From Parcubacteria group bacterium GW2011_GWA1_40_21 (GTDB lineage: Bacteria; Patescibacteriota; Minisyncoccia; Phycocordibacterales; GWA1-40-21), in contig LBYO01000016.1 of NCBI GenBank assembly GCA_000996205.1, positions 1 to 38,044 of the forward strand: a DNA stretch of 38,044 nucleotides. Direction: 5' to 3'. The position numbers and the translations under genes are program-made. Positions 15,489 through 21,505 of this stretch are shown in pieces (within the stretch, counting starts at the first letter, position 1; each line of letters opens with the position of its first letter). Below the pieces are notes generated by a model, which worked only from the letters and a program-made list of their open reading frames with translations, was not told where the DNA came from and searched no databases.

Positions 15489-15575
15489 TTCCGTTCCGCA
15501 ATTTGGCGGAACGGAAATAAAGGAGGCAGATATTTAAAATGGCTACAAAGGGCTATTTTGTATCTGCCTTTTGTT
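15489..15575 (+). terminator. Double hairpin terminator after the receiver gene
   Basis: The first hairpin is a perfect 11-bp stem TTCCGTTCCGC / GCGGAACGGAA (15489-15516). The second pairs AGGCAGATA (15524-15532) with TATCTGCCT (15561-15569), followed by TTTTGTT. The second stem shares its GGCAGAT...TCTGCCTTTT arms with the terminator at 21447. The rest of the gap up to 15640 is AT-rich with no other feature. Confidence 0.7.
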
Positions 15576-15651
15576 GCATTTGCTTATTTAATTCCATTTG
15601 CTATGATGATTAGCGTTAATCAATCTTAATTAAAAAACTATGGTCATTATA

Positions 15652-15906
15652 ATGCCAATTACAAAAGCGAGAATAAATCTCGGCAGCATAATTAAAAAAG
15701 TCAGACTGAACAAGGAATACTATGTTTTGGAAAAAGACGGCTATCCTGTCGCGGGTATTATGGACATAGACGAATTTGAGGATTATTTGGAAACGAAGAA
15801 CGAAAACTTAAACAAACAAATCAAGAGGTCATTTAAGGAATTTAAAGCTGGCAAGACAGGTCCGATAGATAAATTGATCAATGAACTGAAAAAGTTTAAA
15901 AAATAA
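15652..15906 (+). CDS. Phd/YefM-type antitoxin
   Basis: 84 residues from ATG 15652 (MPITKARINLGSIIKKV); an in-frame ATG at 15640 would add MVII. The N-terminal pattern, with a strand then helix then 'EYYVLEKDGYPVAGIMDIDEFEDYL', is the Phd/YefM antitoxin DNA-binding fold, in which this segment binds the operator and the C-terminal helix blocks the toxin. It precedes a RelE/ParE-like toxin gene by 19 nt on the same strand. Co-expression and autoregulation are expected from the family. Confidence 0.85.
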   Translation: MPITKARINLGSIIKKVRLNKEYYVLEKDGYPVAGIMDIDEFEDYLETKNENLNKQIKRSFKEFKAGKTGPIDKLINELKKFKK

Positions 15907-15925
15907 CCCAGCTTGAATTTTCAAA

Positions 15926-16210
15926 ATGTCCAATTTTAACATTTTATATTCAACCGCTTTCAGCAGAGATGCAAAAAAGTTGCGCAAAAAAGATAAAAAA
16001 GTCACTGAAATTATAGAAACTGCAAGCGAGATATTGCAACACAATCCATTTAATGGCGAGCAACTAAAAAATATCAAGAAACTGGTTGATGTTGAAAAGG
16101 GCGACGGACAGTGGAGAATAAGATTCGGAGATTACAGAATTCGCTACGATGTTATCGGCAAAGATGTTGCTCTTCATTCAATAAAAAACAGAAAGGATAT
16201 TTACAGGTAA
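15926..16210 (+). CDS. RelE/ParE-family toxin
   Basis: 94 residues with the RelE-superfamily layout: N-terminal strand (FNILYSTAF), two Lys-rich helices, then the beta-hairpin 'GQWRIRFGDYRIRYDVIGKDVALHSIKNRKDIYR'. The basic residues in those strands (R and K in RIRFGDYRIRY and KNRKDIY) are where RelE homologues hold mRNA in the ribosomal A site. It is paired with the upstream Phd-like antitoxin. Whether the target is mRNA (RelE) or gyrase (ParE) cannot be decided from sequence alone. Confidence 0.88.
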   Translation: MSNFNILYSTAFSRDAKKLRKKDKKVTEIIETASEILQHNPFNGEQLKNIKKLVDVEKGDGQWRIRFGDYRIRYDVIGKDVALHSIKNRKDIYR

Positions 16211-16231
16211 TTAATTTTTTGATTTGCCTTT

Positions 16232-17275
16232 TTACAACAACCCACCCTGCGGTTTTTTCTTTTTTAGGTGGTCGTAGGCTTTGGCTGTGGCTACTCGTCC
16301 GCGGGGAGTTCTTTCAATAAAACCAAGCTGAATCAAGTACGGCTCGTGGACTTCTTCAATCGTGGCCTGTTCTTCGGAGAGGGCGGCGCCTAGTGTGTTG
16401 AGACCGACAGGACCGCCGCCGAATTTTTCAATCAGAGCGTTTAACAGGCTTCTGTCGGAAGATGAAAGCCCAACCTCGTCAATTCCCAGAAGCTCTAAAG
16501 TATCAGCAACAGTTTTTTCGGTGATTTCTCCTCCGCTTACTTGAGCGAAATCGCGGCATCTTTTGAGGAAATAGTTGGCGGTTCTGGGGGTGAATCGGCT
16601 TCTTTTGGCTATTTCTTTTGATGCCTCCGCGCCGATGTCAATTCCGAGAATTTTTGCCGACCGTTTGATGATCTCCTTAATTTCTTCTTCGGAATAAAAT
16701 TCCAACCTGAATGTTCCGCCGGAGAAGCGGGATCGGAGAGGGGAAGAAAGCATAGCGATGCGGGTGGTGGCGGCGATGAGGGTAAAAGGAGGAAGCTCAA
16801 GTTGCAGAGTTCTTGCTGAAGGACCTTTGCCGATGATAATATCAAGCGAGCCTGACTCCATAGCGGGGTAGAGCACTTCTTCTATTGTTTTGTTGAGGCG
16901 ATGAATCTCATCAATAAATAAAATATCGCCAGGGGAGAGGTTGGTTAAGACGGAAGCGAGGTCGCCGACTTTTTCTATGGCCGGACCGGAGGTCGCTTTG
17001 ATTTGGGTGTTGATTTCTTTGGCAATCAAATGAGCCAAAGTAGTTTTCCCAAGACCAGGAGGGCCGTAAAACAGAATATGCTCGGGCGGATGACTTCTTT
17101 GCTTGGCGGCGGTCAGGAGGATTTTAAGATTTTCTTTTATATTTTTCTGCCCGATGTAATCGTTCCACTTGGAAGGGCGGAGGGTGTTGTCCAAAAAATG
17201 AAAATCAGACAATTTAGGGCTTATTTCCTCGTTATTTTCAAGATTTGAATTCAAATTGTTCATTTTACTTGACAT
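16232..17275 (-). CDS. ruvB: Holliday junction branch-migration ATPase RuvB
   Basis: 347 residues. Walker A is GPPGLGKTT (71-79) and Walker B is ILFIDEIH (118-125). Sensor 1 is 'LIAATTR' and the arginine-finger region is 'LRSRF'. The C-terminal winged helix ends '[21 protein letters not shown]', typical of RuvB. It is the motor for branch migration with RuvA (32518) and RuvC (13087), each at a separate locus here. Its start region faces a strong plus-strand promoter at 17269. Confidence 0.97.
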   Translation of the reverse strand: MSSKMNNLNSNLENNEEISPKLSDFHFLDNTLRPSKWNDYIGQKNIKENLKILLTAAKQRSHPPEHILFYGPPGLGKTTLAHLIAKEINTQIKATSGPAIEKVGDLASVLTNLSPGDILFIDEIHRLNKTIEEVLYPAMESGSLDIIIGKGPSARTLQLELPPFTLIAATTRIAMLSSPLRSRFSGGTFRLEFYSEEEIKEIIKRSAKILGIDIGAEASKEIAKRSRFTPRTANYFLKRCRDFAQVSGGEITEKTVADTLELLGIDEVGLSSSDRSLLNALIEKFGGGPVGLNTLGAALSEEQATIEEVHEPYLIQLGFIERTPRGRVATAKAYDHLKKKKPQGGLL

Positions 17276-17297
17276 AAAAAGTTTTTCGTGCTAGATT
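17269..17297 (+). promoter_or_regulatory. Near-consensus promoter facing away from ruvB
   Basis: TTGACA (17269-17274), a 17-nt spacer and TAGATT (17292-17297). Predicted transcription begins near 17304, runs into the hairpin AAGCCT...AGGCTT with a T-tract (17306-17332), and otherwise meets no clear protein gene until the terminator at 17781. Confidence 0.65.
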
Positions 17298-17303
17298 ATT
17301 AAC

Positions 17304-17780
17304 GCAAGCCTGAAGTTAAGGCTTTTTGTTTTTAGAAATAGATAAAACCAGTTTTTTGAATTTTTAACATATTTTCAGTCAGAAAGTTTCCAGAATATAA
17401 ATCTCTAAGCAATTAAGCTTTACAAGGTTTACTGACTTTCCTTTGAGGACGCGCCGGTTTACGCATATTTTGCGTATTGCGGGTGTTATCCTTTGGGGAC
17501 TGTTTAACTTTGGACAATTGTCCAAAGTATTGCTTAGAGATTTATGTTCTCGAAGCCCGTCTTTCCGCGCTCTGTCTGCCGATTGGTTTTTCTGCAATTT
17601 TTCCAAAATTTCTTTATCAATACTAACCCTCTCTTATTGCAAAAGCAATGCGTCCTACGCAGAGTCCATCAAGTTATCAAGTTTGTAAAGCGGGATACTC
17701 ATTTCAAAAACAAAAACCCTTCGTGTTTTAAACCAGAGGGTTTTAGGTGAGTTGGAGCATGTAATTTTGGTTGATAAAAA
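17304..17780 (+). ncRNA. Candidate structured noncoding RNA or decayed gene
   Basis: This gene-free stretch of about 480 bp is bounded by a strong promoter and a strong terminator. A 17-bp perfect stem joins 17397-17413 to 17529-17545 (ATAAATCTCTAAGCAAT and complement). Inside are the perfect 20-bp palindrome CTTTGGACAATTGTCCAAAG (17508-17527) and ACGCA-TATTT-TGCGT (17461-17475). Further hairpins are ATTGC-AAAA-GCAAT (17636-17649), GCGT-CCT-ACGC (17650-17660) and AAAACCCT with AGGGTTTT (17713-17744). Open frames on both strands look unlike proteins. RNase P, tmRNA and SRP RNA signatures were not found. Confidence 0.4.
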
Positions 17781-17827
17781 TGTGTATCTTATTTCAGCGA
17801 TAGCAGAAATAAGATACACATTTTTTT
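17781..17827. terminator. Bidirectional terminator between the RNA candidate and pilB-like gene
   Basis: A perfect 15-bp stem TGTGTATCTTATTTC / GAAATAAGATACACA (17781-17795 with 17806-17820) is followed by T7 and preceded by A5. It can therefore end both the plus-strand transcript from 17269 and the minus-strand gene at 17888. Confidence 0.85.
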
Positions 17828-17887
17828 ACTCTATAAACTTTTCATCCAAAGGATGATCCGACTTAGGCAGAATAGACTTTATAACTT

Positions 17888-19594
17888 TCAAACTCCTTCT
17901 CCGAGGTCTATAACCCTCTCAAGCTCGCTGATTGAAGTTATACCGTTAAGAGATTTGATTATTCCGTCTTGCTTCATATCAAGAAGTCCTTGATGGGCGG
18001 TGGCTTTCTTGATTTCTCTTTCGCTCGGATTTTCTTGAATTATTTTTTCTACTGATTCGTCTATTAAAATCGCTTCAAAGATGCCGATTCTGCCTTTATA
18101 GCCCGTTTTGTTGCATTTGTCGCATCCAACAGCTTCCCAGACTGAGCTTGTTTGGAGATTTTCCAAATAATTTTTATTCTGAATGGATTGAATAATCATT
18201 TCAACCAGTTTTTTCGATTCGCCTTCAAGCGGGATTTTTTTCTTGCAATGCGGACAGAGTTTTCGGAGCAATCTTTGGGCGATGGAAATATTTATGGCGG
18301 AAGTGATGACTTTCGGGTTCACATTTAAGTCCATAAGGCGAGGGAATGAGCCAGCCGCGGTGTTGGTGTGAAGGGTGGAAAACACGAGGTGTCCGGTAAG
18401 CGCGGAATTGATGGCGATTTCGGCGGTTTCCGTGTCCCTAATTTCTCCTATCATAAGCACATCGGGGTCCTGACGAAGAGCCGACCTCAAACCGCTTAAG
18501 AATGTATATTTTTTTTCAGAATTGACTTGTGTTTGAACGATGCCCGGCAAGTGGTATTCTATCGGATCTTCAATCGTTATTATTTTAATATCGGGCGAAT
18601 GTATTTTTTTCAAAAAAGCGTAGAGGGTAGTGGTTTTTCCCGAACCCGTTGGACCTGTAGTAAGAATCATTCCATTCGGCTTTTTGATTTCGCGCGCCAG
18701 TATACTCATAAGTTTCGGTTCAATGCCCAATTCTTCCATTGGCACGGAAATTGTCTTCGGGTTCAGAATTCTCAAGACTATGGATTCATTATAGGCGCCG
18801 GGAAGCACCGATGTCCTTATTTCAATCTCGTCGCCCTGCGCTTTTATGGTGAATCTGCCGTCCTGCGCTTCGTTCTTCACATTTAATTTCAGTCCCGAAA
18901 TCAGCTTTATTCTGGAGAGAATCAGGTTGAATGTGATTAGGTTAAAATTTAAAATGTCCGTCAAGACACCATCCAAGCGGTAACGAAGCCTCACATAACT
19001 TTCTTCCGGCTCAATGTGAATGTCGGAAGCTTCCGTGGCGAGCGCGCCAGCCACGATTACTTCCAATATTTTTGAAGTGTTATAAGTTTTCTTGTCCAAA
19101 AGAAGTTCCTCGGACATTTTTTTGACATCATCCAAGTTCGCGACTTTTTTAAGAAAGTCCTCCAACTGTTCATTGGAAATTTCCAATGACATAGTTTTGT
19201 TTTCCGCGCTGTAAGACAGCTCTTTGTATCGCGAGAGGGCTTTTTCAAGGCTCGCTGTTGACCCCGCGTAAGGCATCACATCGTAGCCGTCTTCCCCGAG
19301 CTTCTTGAGAAGCAAGGCGGTCTTTTCGTTTTTCGGAGAAAGAATCACCACTTTCAATTTTTTGCCGACAGCGTCAAATGCCGCCGCTTTAGAGTCGCGC
19401 GCGACCGCTTCCGGTATGAGCCGTAACGCGTCGGTGTTAATCGGCACCGTGGCGAGATTGATATAGGGAATGCCGTATCTGCCGGATAGAAGTTCCGCTA
19501 AGTCCTCTTCTTCTTTTTTGCGAAACTCTTCAAGTTTCGCGTCTTGTTTGTCTTCGTTGAATTGAACCATAGCTTGAATGATAGCATTTTTCAT
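17888..19594 (-). CDS. Type IV pilus assembly / GspE-family ATPase
   Basis: 568 residues, PilB/GspE type. The N-terminal MshEN-like region is about 30-125. The ATPase core has Walker A GPTGSGKT (314-321), Asp box 'IIEDPIEY'-type (about 340-347), Walker B 'VLMIGEIRD' (379-387) and a His box near 'STLHTN'. The tetracysteine zinc site is C447/C450 and C491/C494. It powers pilus extension or secretion at the inner membrane. No pilin or PilC gene is in the window. An internal ATG (19570) is a possible alternative start. Confidence 0.95.
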   Translation of the reverse strand: MKNAIIQAMVQFNEDKQDAKLEEFRKKEEEDLAELLSGRYGIPYINLATVPINTDALRLIPEAVARDSKAAAFDAVGKKLKVVILSPKNEKTALLLKKLGEDGYDVMPYAGSTASLEKALSRYKELSYSAENKTMSLEISNEQLEDFLKKVANLDDVKKMSEELLLDKKTYNTSKILEVIVAGALATEASDIHIEPEESYVRLRYRLDGVLTDILNFNLITFNLILSRIKLISGLKLNVKNEAQDGRFTIKAQGDEIEIRTSVLPGAYNESIVLRILNPKTISVPMEELGIEPKLMSILAREIKKPNGMILTTGPTGSGKTTTLYAFLKKIHSPDIKIITIEDPIEYHLPGIVQTQVNSEKKYTFLSGLRSALRQDPDVLMIGEIRDTETAEIAINSALTGHLVFSTLHTNTAAGSFPRLMDLNVNPKVITSAINISIAQRLLRKLCPHCKKKIPLEGESKKLVEMIIQSIQNKNYLENLQTSSVWEAVGCDKCNKTGYKGRIGIFEAILIDESVEKIIQENPSEREIKKATAHQGLLDMKQDGIIKSLNGITSISELERVIDLGEGV

Positions 19595-19609
19595 CGCATA
19601 TTTATCAGC

Positions 19610-19638
19610 TTGACAATGTTCTTGTATTGTGATAGTCT
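19610..19638 (+). promoter_or_regulatory. Promoter for the 19706-20361 pair
   Basis: TTGACA (19610-19615), a 17-nt spacer and TAGTCT (19633-19638). It predicts a leader of about 60 nt that carries the Shine-Dalgarno sequence of the next gene. The -10 is of the TAGnnT type also seen at 17292, 25954 and 33276. Confidence 0.65.
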
Positions 19639-19705
19639 TGTTGCAGAAAAAACAGAAATTTAATTCTATAAATTCCGTAAAAATTTTCAGAAAAGGAGAG
19701 GAAAA

Positions 19706-19894
19706 ATGGAAATAAGATTTATTGTGTTTATTGTGGGTGTGGTTTTTGTACTCGTTTCGGTTTTCTTTACCGTGCCGAAATCCAGGAAATCAGCACTGCA
19801 AAAAACTAACACAATTATTATTGTGGCTACCGCGTGCGTGCTTTTGGTACTTAATTTTATTGTTTTTTTTCTTTTAGGAGGAGTCGCAAAATGA
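19706..19894 (+). CDS. Small two-helix membrane protein
   Basis: 62 residues: hydrophobic helix at 4-24, a short basic loop (PKSRKSALQK), then a second helix at 37-58. AAGGAGAGG lies 6 nt before the ATG. Its TGA stop overlaps the ATG of the next gene (ATGA at 19891-19894), so the pair is translationally coupled. Family unknown. It probably sits in the membrane near the exported protein encoded next. Confidence 0.65.
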   Translation: MEIRFIVFIVGVVFVLVSVFFTVPKSRKSALQKTNTIIIVATACVLLVLNFIVFFLLGGVAK

Positions 19895-20361
19895 AGACAA
19901 AGAACTTTGTAATTTTGGGATTGCTAGTAATCGGTGTTTTGGTCGGAAACGGTTGCGCTTCAATGAGAGAAGGGGAAGGCTATTTTGAAGCCTATACTCC
20001 CGTGTTAGGTCAAGGGGCGTCCAATAGTCATTTCATATTTGATAATCGGTCTCATAATATTCTGGAGATAGTTATCAATGGAAAAACATTGGTATGGCAT
20101 AAGACGAACAAACCAAGACAAGTTGGTCCATGGGGAACATTCCGTATCAGTCTTGGTACGGCGTTTACCGGTGGAAGCTGCTCAATAATCGTGCGTATGT
20201 GGGATCCTTCTCATTCGCGTGTAGTTTATTCAAGTTCTCAAGGTTTCCCTCTTTATACCAGAGGAGGAGACATAACGACAACTTGGACTTTTTGGCCAAG
20301 AAAAGATCGTTGGGAAACCGTTTATGGTTACGGAGGGTTCGGTGGTTTTGGTTACTGGTAG
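19891..20361 (+). CDS. Probable exported/lipoprotein-like protein, unknown function
   Basis: 156 residues. A basic start, hydrophobic core (residues 7-19) and Cys near residue 22 (GNGC) suggest a signal peptide with an imperfect lipobox. The mature part is beta-rich and Trp/Gly-rich ('TTTWTFWPRKDRWE', ending 'GYGGFGGFGYW'). AGGAGGA lies within the end of the preceding gene. It is followed by a very strong terminator. No family was recognised; the aromatic/Gly tail may be surface-exposed. Confidence 0.65.
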   Translation: MKTKNFVILGLLVIGVLVGNGCASMREGEGYFEAYTPVLGQGASNSHFIFDNRSHNILEIVINGKTLVWHKTNKPRQVGPWGTFRISLGTAFTGGSCSIIVRMWDPSHSRVVYSSSQGFPLYTRGGDITTTWTFWPRKDRWETVYGYGGFGGFGYW

Positions 20362-20371
20362 GTATTTCGGA

Positions 20372-20418
20372 GACCCAGATTCTAAATAAGAAATATTTAG
20401 AATCTGGGTCTTTTTTTA
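20372..20418 (+). terminator. Strong rho-independent terminator
   Basis: A 17-bp perfect stem, GACCCAGATTCTAAATA (20372-20388) with its complement (20394-20410), followed by eight T. It ends the 19706-20361 pair and abuts the tsaE promoter. Confidence 0.92.
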
Positions 20419-20427
20419 TGCTAAAAT
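20417..20427 (+). promoter_or_regulatory. Extended -10 box for leaderless tsaE
   Basis: TATGCTAAAAT ends exactly 6 nt before the tsaE ATG (20434). It is identical to the polA box at 21489-21499. Confidence 0.65.
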
Positions 20428-20433
20428 CAATCT

Positions 20434-20868
20434 ATGAAAATTATTAGCAAAAGTTTGAAGGAGACGGAAAAAGTCGCCAAAGAGTTTTTGGCGAAAATAA
20501 TTGTGAAAAATGAAAACGGAGCGAGTATCGTCGGTCTTTACGGCGATTTAGGTTCGGGCAAGACGGCTTTCACGCAAGAAGCGGCGAAGTGTCTGGGGGT
20601 GAAAGAAACCGTGACAAGTCCGACTTTTGTCATTGAGAAAATTTACAAACTGGACCATCAAAATTTTGACCACCTTATTCACATTGACGCCTATCGTCTG
20701 GGAAGCGGCAACGAGCTTCTTAATCTCGGCTGGGAAGAAATAGCAAAAAATCCGAAAAATATTATTTTCATAGAATGGCCCGAGAAAGTCGCTGAAATTT
20801 TGCCGGAAGATATTAAAAAAATTCAGCTCACTTTTGTTGATGAGAACACGAGGGAAATTAGGTTATAA
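20434..20868 (+). CDS. tsaE: tRNA t6A modification ATPase TsaE
   Basis: 144 residues. The P-loop is GDLGSGKT (37-44), followed by 'TSPTFVIEKIY' and the 'HIDAYRL' segment characteristic of the TsaE/YjeE family, with 'IIFIEWPEKV' near the C-terminus. TsaE supports TsaD/TsaB in making N6-threonylcarbamoyladenosine at A37 of ANN-decoding tRNAs. Full-length for the family. It is transcribed alone from an extended -10 and followed by a 24-bp perfect hairpin. Confidence 0.95.
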   Translation: MKIISKSLKETEKVAKEFLAKIIVKNENGASIVGLYGDLGSGKTAFTQEAAKCLGVKETVTSPTFVIEKIYKLDHQNFDHLIHIDAYRLGSGNELLNLGWEEIAKNPKNIIFIEWPEKVAEILPEDIKKIQLTFVDENTREIRL

Positions 20869-20877
20869 CAAAAACCC

Positions 20878-20928
20878 AACTTGGAAACCCAACTTGGAAA
20901 CTGAGTTTCCAAGTTGGGTTTCCAAGTT
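20878..20928. repeat. 24-bp perfect hairpin made of a tandem 13-mer
   Basis: The left arm 20878-20901 and right arm 20905-20928 are perfectly complementary around the loop TGA. The left side contains two copies of AAACCCAACTTGG in tandem (20872-20897), and the right side contains the inverse tandem. There is no U-tract, so it is not a textbook terminator, though it follows the tsaE stop by 9 nt. The gap from 20929 to 21019 is AT-rich and should hold the promoter for the next gene. Confidence 0.85.
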
Positions 20929-21019
20929 TAAACACGATTGCAATGTATAAATTAATTTGTTATTTTAAATAAAATTGTTCTTATTAAACTGAATCAATCT
21001 TTTTGAGAGGGGGATTAAA

Positions 21020-21382
21020 ATGGGTATTATGCCGTCTAGTGTGGTCGTTGTGATTTTAAGTCTGTTGGGGGAGGGAAAAACTTTTTCTTCAGACAAGAAT
21101 TTTTTGTATGAAAAGTTTTTTGATCTGTCAAAAACCTTTCCGTCGCTTTTTCAAGATTTTATTTTTGATGAAAGTAAAATATATCCCAAATGCGAAATAA
21201 TAGATTTTGCCATAGATAGAATTACGGGGTTTGGCATGGTGGAGTGGAAAAACCTAGGAGATGACTACATTATTTTGCCCGCTATGATTAAAAGAGGGAA
21301 AGAGTTAATGGCGGTATTCAGCGCGGCGGGAAGAATCCAGTTAAGCAAAGCGGCGGAAAAGTTTAAGGAGATGGACAGGTAA
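21020..21382 (+). CDS. Uncharacterised protein, Shine-Dalgarno-led accessory gene
   Basis: 120 residues with a mixed alpha/beta pattern: a short hydrophobic start (SSVVVVILSLL), 'CEIIDFAIDRITGFGMVEWKNLGDDYIIL' in the middle and a helical Lys/Glu-rich end. No transmembrane segment is convincing. GAGAGGGGG lies 6 nt before the ATG. It is monocistronic, between tsaE and polA, with its own terminator. Family not recognised. Confidence 0.65.
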   Translation: MGIMPSSVVVVILSLLGEGKTFSSDKNFLYEKFFDLSKTFPSLFQDFIFDESKIYPKCEIIDFAIDRITGFGMVEWKNLGDDYIILPAMIKRGKELMAVFSAAGRIQLSKAAEKFKEMDR

Positions 21383-21446
21383 TCACTACGCGGAAAAATG
21401 TGGCTGTGGAGAATGAGGAGGCTTTTAATAAGAGATAAAATTTGTC

Positions 21447-21483
21447 AAAAGGCAGATTTGGTTATCAAACCGTCTGCCTTTTT
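21447..21483 (+). terminator. Rho-independent terminator of the 21020 gene
   Basis: AAAAGGCAGA (21447-21456) pairs with TCTGCCTTTT (21473-21482), with an inner TTTGGTT/ATCAAAC match, followed by TTTG and more T. The GGCAGAT/TCTGCC arms resemble the terminator at 15524-15569. Confidence 0.85.
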
Positions 21484-21488
21484 GTTTT

Positions 21489-21499
21489 TATGCTAAAAT
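21489..21499 (+). promoter_or_regulatory. Extended -10 box for leaderless polA
   Basis: TATGCTAAAAT ends 6 nt before the polA ATG (21506). It overlaps the T-rich tail of the preceding terminator. Confidence 0.65.
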
Positions 21500-21505
21500 T
21501 CAAGT

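Noticed and set aside
15540-15614. A 24-codon frame (MATKGYFVSAFC...) with GGAGG upstream
   Set aside because: It sits on the arms of a terminator hairpin; the GGAGG and ATG are explained by the stem, and the peptide looks random.
17379-17620. Minus-strand frame in the ruvB-pilB gap (IDKEILEKLQKNQSADRARK...)
   Set aside because: It lacks a normal start and spans the palindrome and stem; it was treated as noncoding or decayed, though a pseudogene is not excluded.
17443-17750. Plus-strand frames in the same gap
   Set aside because: They are Cys/Phe/Ser-rich and without domain pattern, and overlap the hairpins.
17304-17780. RNase P RNA or tmRNA in the structured gap
   Set aside because: The universal RNase P core and the tmRNA tRNA-like ends and tag frame could not be found on either strand.
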